DNA of 64,000 nt, taken from positions 186,001 to 250,000 of the forward strand of contig NZ_FAOZ01000003.1 in assembly GCF_001536285.1 (NCBI RefSeq), written 5' to 3'. Both the position numbers and the translations under genes were made by a program. Each line of letters begins with the position of its first letter. The first letter of the stretch is position 1. This DNA is from Parafrankia irregularis (GTDB lineage: Bacteria; Actinomycetota; Actinomycetes; Frankiales; Frankiaceae). This document shows, one piece after another, positions 16,662 through 24,378 of the stretch. The notes beneath the pieces are model-generated. The model was not told the DNA's origin and made no database searches. It saw only the letters and a list, made by a program, of their open reading frames with translations.

Positions 16662-18221
16662 GTGAGCACCACTGGTGGCGAGCCCCGCCCGATCGCCCGC
16701 GTCCTCGACGACGCCCTCGCGAACCGCTCAGACGCCGTCGCGGTCGAGGCGGTCTCCGGTTCCTGGACCTACGCCGAGCTCGACGACCAGGCCCGCCGCG
16801 CGGCCGGCGCGCTGTGGTCTCTCGGTGTGCGTCCTGGAGACCGGGTCGCGGCCTGTCTGCCCAACGACCTCGACATCGTCGCGGCGTTCCACGGCGCCCA
16901 GCGGATCGGCGCCGTCTGGGCCGGCATCGGCGAGGCCCTCACCGTCGCCGAACAGCGGGACCTGCGCGACATCTGCGACCCGAAGGTCGTCCTCGCCGGC
17001 CCACGGTGCCTGCTGACGCCGTCCGATGATCGTGCCGACGGCGACGGCGACGACAGTCGCCGGGGCGGCGGCAGCGACCTCGTGGGCCTCGACCGGTGGC
17101 ACGCGCTGCTGGCCGAGGCCACCGACGAGACGGCCCCGCCACCCGGTCTCGGCCTCGACATCGACGCCCCCGCCGGCATCGCCTTCACCAGCGGGACGTC
17201 GGGACGTCCCAAGGCCGTCGTGCACAGCCAGCGCAACCTGCTGCTGCCCGGCGCCGTCCTCGTCGCCACCCGCGGCTGGGGCCCCGAACTGCGCAAGGGC
17301 GACAGCTTTCCACTGACGATCCTCAACCTCATGGTGCTGTCGACTCTGCTCACCGCCCAGGCCGGCGGCTGCGCGGTCATCATGAACCGCCGCGACGTCG
17401 CCGGCGTCATCGAATGGATCTCCAGCCGCCGCGTCACCGTCTGGAACGGCGCACCGGCCCAGCTCTACGACCTCGCCGCCCGGCCGGACGCCGACCTGAG
17501 CTCCCTGCGCGAGGTGTGGAGCGGCGGCAGCGACACCCCCGACTCGCTGCGCAGCGCGTTCGCCGAGACGTACGGGCTGGTCCCCCGGGTCACCTACGGG
17601 CTGACCGAGGCGCCGACGGTCGTGTCGATCGACCCGGCCGACGGCGAGTGGCGTCCGGGCACCAGCGGACGGGTGCTGCCGAGCTACGACGTCGCCGCCT
17701 ACGACGACGACGGCAACCGGCTGCCACCCGGCGAGCTCGGGGAGCTGAGGCTCGCCGGCGCGACGTCAGGGCCGTGGGCCGGCGTGTGGCGGCCGCTGCT
17801 CGGCTACTGGGAGTCCGGCCGGATCCGCCCACCGGAGCCTGGCCCGGTCGCGACCGGTGACGTCGGGACGGTCGACGCGGACGGCTGGCTGTCCGTGCTG
17901 GACCGCAAGAAGCTGGTCATCATCCGCGGCGGGGCGAACATCTACCCGCTGGAGATCGAGCGGGTCATCGCCACCCACCCGGACGTCGCCCGGGTCGCGG
18001 TGTGCCCCGTCCCCGACGACCGTCTCGGCCAGCGGGTCGCCGCGGTCGTCGAAAGTGCCGGACCCACCCTCGACATGGACGCACTCGCCGAGCTGTGCCG
18101 CCGCGAGCTCTCGCCGTACAAGGTGCCCGAGTTCTGGACGCAGGTCGACGCGCTGCCGGTCAACGCCATGGGCAAGGTCCAGCGCACCGGCCTCACCGAC
18201 CTCGTCGACACCGGCCGATGA
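16662..18221 (+). CDS. acyl-CoA synthetase (AMP-binding)
   Basis: A 519-residue ANL-family ligase. It has TSGTSGRPKAVVHSQRN as the phosphate loop, VTYGLTEAPT as the A5 motif, ATGDVGTVDADGWL containing the ribose-binding Asp, and a C-terminal PVNAMGKVQRTG lysine. It converts a carboxylic acid to its CoA thioester. Start is GTG with no strong Shine-Dalgarno just downstream of the palindromic operator, so the message may be nearly leaderless. It is the first gene of an operon with a PPOX/F420-type protein and an SDR. Confidence 0.9.
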   Translation: MSTTGGEPRPIARVLDDALANRSDAVAVEAVSGSWTYAELDDQARRAAGALWSLGVRPGDRVAACLPNDLDIVAAFHGAQRIGAVWAGIGEALTVAEQRDLRDICDPKVVLAGPRCLLTPSDDRADGDGDDSRRGGGSDLVGLDRWHALLAEATDETAPPPGLGLDIDAPAGIAFTSGTSGRPKAVVHSQRNLLLPGAVLVATRGWGPELRKGDSFPLTILNLMVLSTLLTAQAGGCAVIMNRRDVAGVIEWISSRRVTVWNGAPAQLYDLAARPDADLSSLREVWSGGSDTPDSLRSAFAETYGLVPRVTYGLTEAPTVVSIDPADGEWRPGTSGRVLPSYDVAAYDDDGNRLPPGELGELRLAGATSGPWAGVWRPLLGYWESGRIRPPEPGPVATGDVGTVDADGWLSVLDRKKLVIIRGGANIYPLEIERVIATHPDVARVAVCPVPDDRLGQRVAAVVESAGPTLDMDALAELCRRELSPYKVPEFWTQVDALPVNAMGKVQRTGLTDLVDTGR

Positions 18222-18270
18222 CCGCGCAGATGATCTCAACGAGGCACGGGGCCTGCCGCTGGGCGACCCG

Positions 18271-18792
18271 ATGCTGGTGAGCCAGGACGACGCCTGGGAG
18301 TTCGTGGCCGGAGCGCACACCGGGATCCTGACCACGCTGCGCTCCGACGGCGCACCGGTCTCGCTGCCGATGTGGTTCGTCGTCGTGGACCGCGCCGTGT
18401 ACCTTTCGACGCCGCCGCGGGCGGCCAAGCTGGCCCGGATCCGCCGGGAGCCGCGGGCGGCGTTCCTGGTCGAGTCCGGCCGGGCCTGGGTCGACCTGCG
18501 TGCCGTCCATCTCAGTGGACGGATCCGGGTGGTGGACGACGAAGAGACACGCACCCGGGTCCGCGGCATGCTCGACAGCAAGTACGCCGCCTACCGGGTG
18601 CCGCCCGAGCGGTTACCCACCGCGGCCCGCGCCGCCTACGCCGACCGGGTCGTGCTGCGCCTGGACCCGCAGGGACGACTGTTGCGCTGGGACAACTCCC
18701 GGATCCGGCTGGCCCCGCCCGCTGGCCCCGACACCCAGCCCACCAGCACCATCGACCTGGCAGACACCGTCAACGAAGGGACGTCCTCATGA
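18271..18792 (+). CDS. pyridoxamine 5'-phosphate oxidase-fold (PPOX, possibly F420-binding) protein
   Basis: A 173-residue split-barrel protein. It starts LVSQDDAWEFVAGAHTGILTTLRSDGAPVSLPMWFVV and continues with AKLARIRREPRAAFLVESG, the standard flavin/F420 split beta-barrel layout. Actinobacterial members use FMN, haem or F420 to oxidise or reduce small substrates. I chose ATG 18271; homologous-looking residues (LNEARGLPLGDP) lie in frame upstream back to the ligase stop, so the true start could be a non-ATG codon nearer 18220. Its stop overlaps the SDR start (ATGA). Confidence 0.78.
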   Translation: MLVSQDDAWEFVAGAHTGILTTLRSDGAPVSLPMWFVVVDRAVYLSTPPRAAKLARIRREPRAAFLVESGRAWVDLRAVHLSGRIRVVDDEETRTRVRGMLDSKYAAYRVPPERLPTAARAAYADRVVLRLDPQGRLLRWDNSRIRLAPPAGPDTQPTSTIDLADTVNEGTSS

Positions 18793-19634
18793 CGCCGGCC
18801 TCCGAGACCGCGAACGCCGCGCACGAGGGTCCTGCCGCGGCTGCCACGGATGCCGCGGATGCCGCGGTCACGGGTGCGACGGCCCGGATGTTCGGCCTCG
18901 ACGGCCGGGTCGCCATCGTGACCGGCGCCTCCTCCGGTCTCGGTGTCGCCGTCGCGCGGGCGCTGGCCGCGTTCGGTGCCCGGGTCGCGGTCGTCGCCCG
19001 GCGGCTCGACAAGCTGACCGAGCTCGCGAAGGAGATCGACGGCCTGCCGGTCGCCTGCGACCTCTCCGACCTCTCCGCCGTCCGCACCGTCGTGCCGGCA
19101 GTCGTCGAGGGCCTCGGAGCACCGGAGATCCTCGTCAACGGCGCCGGCAGCATGTTCACCTACGAGCGGGCCGAGTCCGAGCCGGTCGAGGCGTCCCGCC
19201 GCACGATCGACCTCAACCTGCTCGCCCCGTTCCTGCTCGCCCAGGACGTCTTCCCGCACATGATCGCCGCCGGCCGCGGCACCATCATCAACATCTCGTC
19301 GATCAGTGGGAAGGTCGGCATCCCCGGCATCCCGCAGGCGTCCTACGCGGCCAGCAAGGCCGGTCTGTCCGGGCTGACGTCCGAGCTCGCGGTGCAGTGG
19401 GCGCGGCACTCGATCCGGGTGAACACGGTCGCCCCCGGCTTCTTCCGCAGCGAGATCACCGGCCCGCTCTACTCCAGCGAGAAGTCGATCGAGTACCTGC
19501 GCCGCAACACCCCGCTGCCGAAGGAGGGAACCGCCGAGGACATCGTCGGCGCCGTCCTGTGGCTCGCCGGCGACGCCGGCAGCTACGTCACCGGCCAGAC
19601 CATCACCGTGGACGGCGGCTGGACCGCCCGCTGA
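18789..19634 (+). CDS. short-chain dehydrogenase/reductase
   Basis: A 281-residue SDR with an Ala-rich N-terminal extension of about 33 residues before FGLDGRVAIVTGASSGLGVAVARALA. It has VNGAG (usual NNAG), ISSISGKVG with the catalytic Ser, YAASKAGLSG with Tyr and Lys, and the C-terminal GDAGSYVTGQTITVDGGWTAR common to FabG-like members. It probably interconverts a 3-hydroxy- and 3-keto group on the product of the co-transcribed ligase. ATG overlaps the PPOX stop. Confidence 0.9.
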   Translation: MTPASETANAAHEGPAAAATDAADAAVTGATARMFGLDGRVAIVTGASSGLGVAVARALAAFGARVAVVARRLDKLTELAKEIDGLPVACDLSDLSAVRTVVPAVVEGLGAPEILVNGAGSMFTYERAESEPVEASRRTIDLNLLAPFLLAQDVFPHMIAAGRGTIINISSISGKVGIPGIPQASYAASKAGLSGLTSELAVQWARHSIRVNTVAPGFFRSEITGPLYSSEKSIEYLRRNTPLPKEGTAEDIVGAVLWLAGDAGSYVTGQTITVDGGWTAR

Positions 19635-19737
19635 CCGCCGCTCCCCGACCACCCAGACACGCTGGGTAAAAGCTGGGCCACCGCGTCGAGGCCCTCGGCG
19701 TGGGGGTGGTTCGAACGAGCAACCGAAGAGGCGGTCA

Positions 19738-19767
19738 AACTGCACGAACGCAAACTGCACGAACGCA
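19738..19767. repeat. 15-bp direct repeat in intergenic region
   Basis: The unit AACTGCACGAACGCA occurs twice back to back after the SDR operon. Its function is unknown; it lies just ahead of a terminator hairpin. Confidence 0.7.
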
Positions 19768-19780
19768 ACGTTGCCGACGC

Positions 19781-19814
19781 TGCGGGGCCGGATGATGTGG
19801 CGTCCGGCCCCGCA
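19781..19814. terminator. bidirectional hairpin between SDR and methyltransferase genes
   Basis: TGCGGGGCCGGA (19781-19792) pairs perfectly with TCCGGCCCCGCA (19803-19814) around a 10-nt loop. It lies between convergent genes, so it probably terminates both. Confidence 0.75.
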
Positions 19815-19827
19815 CGGAATGGTTGTT

Positions 19828-20574
19828 TCAGCGCTTCATGAGGGCGAAGACCGCCCAGCCGAGGTACTCACGCGTGCAGCGCGCGTAGCGGGCCGGCTCG
19901 TAGGTGAGTTCCTCCCGTACCTCGGGGGCCAGTTCGTCGCCCGGGTTCCGGTCGAGCCAGCGGCGCAGGTTGAGCCACTGGGCCGCGGCATACCGATCCC
20001 AGCTGTCCTGATCGGCCACCATCATCTCCACAAGGTCGTACCCGAGTTCCCGGAAATGCTCGATCAGCTCCGGCATGGGCACGAGGTCCGCGATGGCGGT
20101 GACGTGGCAGGCCCTGGCGGTCTCCTCGTCGGGAGGGGTCCGCCGCCAGTACGGCTCTCCGATCAGCGTCAGACCTCCGGGGCGGAGGCTACGGCTGAGC
20201 AGCTCGGCCGTCCCGGCGACTCCGTTCCCGATCCACGTGGCGCCGACACAGGCGGCCAGATCGACCGGCTCGTCCGCGACATGGCCGCAGGCGTCACCGT
20301 GGACGAACTCGACCCGGTCGGCGACACCGAGCTCGGCGGCGCGGGCCCGGGCCTGCTCGGTGAAGACCGTGCTGATGTCCACTCCGGTACCCGTGATCCC
20401 GTGGTCACGTGCCCAGGTGCACAGCATCTCGCCCGAACCACTGGCCAGGTCGAGCGCCCGTGTCCCGGGGGCGAGGTGGAGCGATTCGCCCAGGGCTGCG
20501 AGCTTGGCCGCGGTCAGCGGATTGTGGATCCGGTGGCTGCTCTCGCGGATGGTGAAAATACGGGGAAGGTCCAT
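19828..20574 (-). CDS. class I SAM-dependent methyltransferase
   Basis: A 248-residue Rossmann-fold methyltransferase. Motif I is ALDLASGSGEM (residues about 40-50), followed by GTGVDIS (acidic ribose-binding position), DRVEFVHGDACGH and the LRPGGLTLIGEPYW motif. Substrate is unknown; the C-terminal part (DQDSWDRYAAAQWLNLRRWL) resembles the small-molecule methyltransferase group rather than rRNA or DNA methylases. ATG at 20574 has a good AAGGAA; an in-frame ATG at 20595 would add seven residues. It is followed by a strong hairpin and has no operon partner. Confidence 0.85.
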   Translation of the reverse strand: MDLPRIFTIRESSHRIHNPLTAAKLAALGESLHLAPGTRALDLASGSGEMLCTWARDHGITGTGVDISTVFTEQARARAAELGVADRVEFVHGDACGHVADEPVDLAACVGATWIGNGVAGTAELLSRSLRPGGLTLIGEPYWRRTPPDEETARACHVTAIADLVPMPELIEHFRELGYDLVEMMVADQDSWDRYAAAQWLNLRRWLDRNPGDELAPEVREELTYEPARYARCTREYLGWAVFALMKR

Positions 20575-21080
20575 GACCGAATTCCTTTCCGTCATGCCTT
20601 GGGGTGTGAGAAGCGGCTGATGACCGTCGCGGACACGCGACGCGGTCCGTGCAGGAGATGTCCGTCGCCAGGTCCGGCGACAACGGTGGTGGCGGCGGTC
20701 GCGGGGACCCGCCGGACGGCCACCCGGTCACCGGTACGAGGCATCAGCCGGTCACCGGTCACCGCGGGAGGGGCAACCGCCACGCGCACGGGCCCGGCCT
20801 CGATGCCGATGCCGATACCGATGCCGGCCTTGTACCGCCCACGCCCTGGCCGCATCACGCAGCCCAGGACAAGTCCGCCAGCCCGGGCCCGGGTGGAGTA
20901 ACGCTCAGGTTCCGCGTCCCGGCCATAGCCGGCCCGAATCAGGACAGACGCAGGAGAAAAGAGAACGGCAGGTCGGTGCGAAGTGGCTTGGAGAAGCAAG
21001 GTGGAGACCCTTGAAAGGGGGTCCCGCCGGACGCCGCGCGTGCCGGCGCTACTCCCACCAGGGAGAAAGGCAGGCGAACG

Positions 21081-21149
21081 TCAGGACGAGGCCCGGGAAG
21101 TGAGGATGACCCGAGCACCGCACAGAGCGGTGGTCTCCACGACGGTCAT
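21081..21149 (-). CDS. possible 22-residue peptide with strong Shine-Dalgarno
   Basis: On the complement, AAGGAGGTGGGTTG is followed directly by ATG at 21149. The frame is 22 codons, MTVVETTALCGARVILTSRA and two serines, stopping at 21081. The Shine-Dalgarno is one of the best in the window although no larger gene follows it. It might be a regulatory leader peptide or a small processed peptide with its single Cys. I know no family for it. The nearest downstream gene is the methyltransferase about 500 bp away. Confidence 0.35.
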   Translation of the reverse strand: MTVVETTALCGARVILTSRASS

Positions 21150-21616
21150 CAACCCACCTCCTTCGATCTCCGCACGCGCATTCTTCGTCGCCGCGCCGCA
21201 ACGCTATCACCCGCGGTGGACGTCGACGCTCTCGGCGCTGCCCAACCGGCAGGCCGGAGACTGGTTCCAACGCACACCTGGAAGACACGGCCTCGCCGCG
21301 GCGGCCCCTTCACGGAGCGGCTGCCCGCATTCCTGAACCCCACGCAGGCCGGCCCGGGACCGACGCCGCCTCATCACCGCCAGCGCCCTCCTCATCGCGC
21401 CTTACGCCCTCCTCATCGCCCGGCGGCGAGGGACTCGACGAGACGCTCCCGCCCAGCGCCTGCGGTGCGACGCACACCCCCAGCCCTGCCGGGTCGGTCG
21501 GGTCGCTGTCCGCGGGGCGGCGACTGTCGGCGGCGCGGCGACTGTCGGCGTCCTCCGCGGTACTTCCTGTGGTCTCACCGTGCGGAGCCCGTTCCAGCCG
21601 GCTTCGACGATCGATA

Positions 21617-21632
21617 ATCGAACATGTGTTCG
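21617..21632. promoter_or_regulatory. LexA/SOS box
   Basis: Reads TCGAACATGTGTTCG from 21618: inverted arms CGAAC and GTTCG with a 4-bp centre. On the complement it is CGAACACATGTTCG, the core of the mycobacterial SOS box. It lies 48 bp before the DUF222-HNH start. Confidence 0.75.
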
Positions 21633-21679
21633 CGATTCGTCGGACACGCGGGTTCGGTTCGGGGCGAGGTGAGCACTCC

Positions 21680-22933
21680 ATGCCAGCACCCACACGTTCG
21701 GTCGAAGCGTCTGACGCATCCCGGGTGCGGGATGCGGCTGCAGCCTTCGACGACCAGGTTCGCGATCTGCTGTATCGGATCGGTGTCCGGGCCGCGGCGC
21801 TGGCCGCGGCCCACGCCGGAATGCTGCGGCTGCTCGCCGAGTTCGCCGGGCTACGACCGTCGACCGAGGCCGACCCGCTGTTCTCGTTCGACATGTTCGC
21901 CCCGGAGGAGCTCGCCGGCGTGCTGCGGGTATCCGCCACCACCGCTGGCGGGCAGATGGGTTTCGCCTTCTCCGCGGTGCGGCGGCTCCCCCGAGCGATG
22001 CAGGCACTGGAGGGCGGCGTCCTCGACCTGCAACGTCTGCGGTCGTTGGAGACCGCTGTCAGCCCTCTCACCGACGAGCAGACCAGCCAGGTCGAGGAGC
22101 AGGTCCTGGCCGGCGGGCCGCGACGCAACCGGGGCGCGTTCGGTGCCGCCTGCCGTCGCGCCGTCCTCAACGTCGACCCCGGCGGCGCCGCCGAGCGTGC
22201 CGCGGAACGCCGCAAGGGCCGTCACGTCCGGCTCTACCCCGGCGACGACGCCACCAGCACCCTGTCCGCGCTACTGCCCGCGGAGGACGCCGCGGCCTGC
22301 GACAACCAGCTCAACCAGATCGCCGATGAGATCATCCGCACCCGCGATGCGGACGACCAGCGCACCCGCGACCAGATCCGCGCCGACACCCTCGTCGACC
22401 GCATCACCGGCCGCACACCGCTGCGCCCGCTGCCCTGCGACGTCCAGGTCATCGTCCCGATCACAGCCCTGCTCGGGCTGGGCGAGGAGCCCGGTGAGAT
22501 CCCGGGCTTCGGGCCCATCCCGGCGGACATCGCCCGAGACCTGGCGATGCGGCCGACCTCCACCTGGCGGCGCATGCTCGTCGACCCGCTGGGAGCGCTG
22601 ATCGAGGTCGCCGACCGGCGCCACCCCAGCCCCGCCCAGGTCCGGCATGTGCGTGCCCGCAACCGCACCTGCGTCCACCCCGGCTGCACCCGCCGTGCCA
22701 CCCGCACCGACACCGACCACACCACGCCCTACGCCGCCGGCGGGCCAACGATCGTCGTCAACCTCGGGCCGCTCTGCCTCAAGCACCACCGCCTGCGCCA
22801 TCACCCCGACCGTCCCTGGATCGTCCGCCAGCCGCGCCCTGGCACGTTCACCTGGACGAGCCCGCTCGGCACCAGGTTCACCGTCCACCCGCACGACTAC
22901 ATCACGGGCGAGGAACACCTCCCGGCCGGCTGA
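21680..22933 (+). CDS. DUF222/13E12-family protein with C-terminal HNH nuclease domain
   Basis: A 417-residue protein. The long helical N-terminal DUF222 region (residues about 20-300) is followed by an HNH zinc-finger-like nuclease domain containing NRTCVHPGCTRRATRTDTDH, then TPYAAGGPT, and LCLKHHRLRHH, with two Cys pairs and the catalytic DH...H pattern. This is the 13E12 repeat family found in many copies in mycobacteria and other actinobacteria. Its biological role is unsettled; several M. tuberculosis members are under LexA control. Here a LexA box lies just upstream, so DNA-damage induction is expected. ATG 21680 follows GAGGTGAG. Confidence 0.88.
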   Translation: MPAPTRSVEASDASRVRDAAAAFDDQVRDLLYRIGVRAAALAAAHAGMLRLLAEFAGLRPSTEADPLFSFDMFAPEELAGVLRVSATTAGGQMGFAFSAVRRLPRAMQALEGGVLDLQRLRSLETAVSPLTDEQTSQVEEQVLAGGPRRNRGAFGAACRRAVLNVDPGGAAERAAERRKGRHVRLYPGDDATSTLSALLPAEDAAACDNQLNQIADEIIRTRDADDQRTRDQIRADTLVDRITGRTPLRPLPCDVQVIVPITALLGLGEEPGEIPGFGPIPADIARDLAMRPTSTWRRMLVDPLGALIEVADRRHPSPAQVRHVRARNRTCVHPGCTRRATRTDTDHTTPYAAGGPTIVVNLGPLCLKHHRLRHHPDRPWIVRQPRPGTFTWTSPLGTRFTVHPHDYITGEEHLPAG

Positions 22934-22966
22934 CAGCCCTCCGCAGGCCGCGTGACCGCCTGGACC

Positions 22967-22998
22967 TTGACACCCGAAACTAGACCAGCGAGTCTAGT
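22967..22998 (+). promoter_or_regulatory. promoter with inverted-repeat operator for luxE/luxC-like operon
   Basis: A consensus -35, TTGACA, lies at 22967-22972. A perfect inverted repeat ACTAGAC-N6-GTCTAGT (22979-22998) covers the expected spacer and -10 area, about 30 bp before the GTG of the LuxE-like gene. A repressor bound here would block transcription. No regulator is encoded next to it. Confidence 0.6.
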
Positions 22999-23028
22999 AA
23001 AAACGTTCCGGAAGAGAGAGGGCCCAGG

Positions 23029-24378
23029 GTGAGTGCGGCAGTCGAGCGTCTGACGGGACTGGTCCAGTCGGAGGAGCGCTTCGCGATTCCGTACGCGGAT
23101 CTTCGCGAGACGCAGGTCGAGGCGATGAACGAGCTGTTCCAGGAGCGCCGGGAGCGGATCCGGTTACTCGCGTTCCGCGCGAAGGAAGCGGGGGTCAGCG
23201 AGATCCGCTCCCGGGCGGACGCGGTGGGGCTGCTGTTCCCGCACACCGCGTACAAGAGCTACCCGGAGAGCTTCCTGAGCGAGCGGAGGTGGGACCGGCT
23301 GGGCAGGTGGCTCGGCACCGTGTCAGCACACCCGCTCAACCCGATCGACACCTCGGACGTCGTCGACATGGACGACTGGATCGCCCGCTACGAGGCGGTG
23401 GGGCACTACATCTCATGTTCGAGCGGGACGACCGGCAAGTCCGCCATGATGATCGCCTCCGACCAGGACATGGCCTGGTCCCGCCTGGACACGGTCGGCG
23501 TCTTCGCATGGGGGTCCGGAGTGCGACCCGAGCGTGACCGCAGGATGATCGGCATCGCGCCCACCGCCGCCGTCGCCAAGAACCTCAACGCGCGCGACGC
23601 CCAGCAGGCCGCGTTCGGCGACCCGCGCATCGAACCGTTCACGCTGCCCATGCCACCGATCACGATCGGCCAGATGACGAAGATGGTCGTCCTGCGCAAG
23701 GCGATCGCGGACGGCACCGCCCGACCGGACGAGATCGCCGACTTCGAGGCCACCTCGCGGGAGCGCGAGCAGACGCTCCAGACCGCCTACGTCAAGGCCG
23801 CCGAGCACGTCGTCGCCTCCCGCGCGGACAAGCTCTACCTCGCCGGCATGTGGAACGCGCTGCACCTCGTCGCCGGAATGGTGCGCGAGATGGGCTACAG
23901 CGGCTCGGACTTCAACCCGGACAACTGCATCTACGTCGGCGGCGGTCTCAAGCGGGCCAAGCTCCCACCGGACTACCAGGAGTACGTCTACGAGACCTTC
24001 AACATCCCCGCCGGCCGCAGGTTCCAGATGTACGGCATGCAGGAGCTGAACTCGGGCATGCCGCGCTGCGCCGCCGGTGGCCGCTACCACGTGCCGCCGT
24101 GGGTCGTGCCGTTCGTGCTGGACTCCGATGGCGACGCGCTGCTGCCGCACGAATCGGGCGAGGTGCAGGGCCGCGCGGCGTTCTTCGACCTGTCGCTCGA
24201 CGGCCGGTGGGGCGGCGTGGTGACCGGTGACCGGATCTTGCTGGACCTCGACCCGTGTGCCTGCGGCAACGCGAGCCCCAGCGTGCGGGACGACATCACG
24301 CGGTACGCCGACCTCGAAGGTGACGACAAGATCGGCTGCGCCGGCACCGTCGACGCCTACGTCCGGGGGCTGTCATGA
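23029..24378 (+). CDS. LuxE-like acyl-protein synthetase / acyltransferase
   Basis: A 449-residue protein related to the LuxE/phenylacetate-CoA ligase-like adenylating family. It has the phosphate-loop motif SSGTTGKS at 131-138, KLYLAGMWNALH, and a YGMQELNSGMPRC motif equivalent to the A5 region, then GDRILLDLDPCACG. A cysteine (about residue 437) stands 12 residues from the C-terminus, close to where LuxE carries its acylated Cys. LuxE activates a fatty acid and hands it to the LuxC reductase. The next gene is LuxC-like and overlaps it by ATGA, so the pair should form an acyl-reductase complex. No luciferase gene is present. Confidence 0.78.
   Translation: MSAAVERLTGLVQSEERFAIPYADLRETQVEAMNELFQERRERIRLLAFRAKEAGVSEIRSRADAVGLLFPHTAYKSYPESFLSERRWDRLGRWLGTVSAHPLNPIDTSDVVDMDDWIARYEAVGHYISCSSGTTGKSAMMIASDQDMAWSRLDTVGVFAWGSGVRPERDRRMIGIAPTAAVAKNLNARDAQQAAFGDPRIEPFTLPMPPITIGQMTKMVVLRKAIADGTARPDEIADFEATSREREQTLQTAYVKAAEHVVASRADKLYLAGMWNALHLVAGMVREMGYSGSDFNPDNCIYVGGGLKRAKLPPDYQEYVYETFNIPAGRRFQMYGMQELNSGMPRCAAGGRYHVPPWVVPFVLDSDGDALLPHESGEVQGRAAFFDLSLDGRWGGVVTGDRILLDLDPCACGNASPSVRDDITRYADLEGDDKIGCAGTVDAYVRGLS

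Larger units (their letters stand above)
20575..21679. other. 1.1-kb region without a confident gene
   Basis: Between the methyltransferase and DUF222-HNH genes. It contains a GATGCC/GATACC hexamer repeat (about 20800-20830) inside an open frame that would encode an improbable GIGIGIGIEAG stretch, a small strong-RBS frame at 21081-21149 (listed separately), and a LexA-box-like site at 21617-21632. Short repeats of GCGGCGACTGTCGGCG occur near 21520-21560. Other open frames here look like translated low-complexity GC-rich DNA. Confidence 0.5.

Noticed and set aside
20592-20999. 135-codon minus frame containing GIGIGIGIEAG
   Set aside because: The unusual stretch comes from a hexamer DNA repeat; no conserved motif and no ribosome site.
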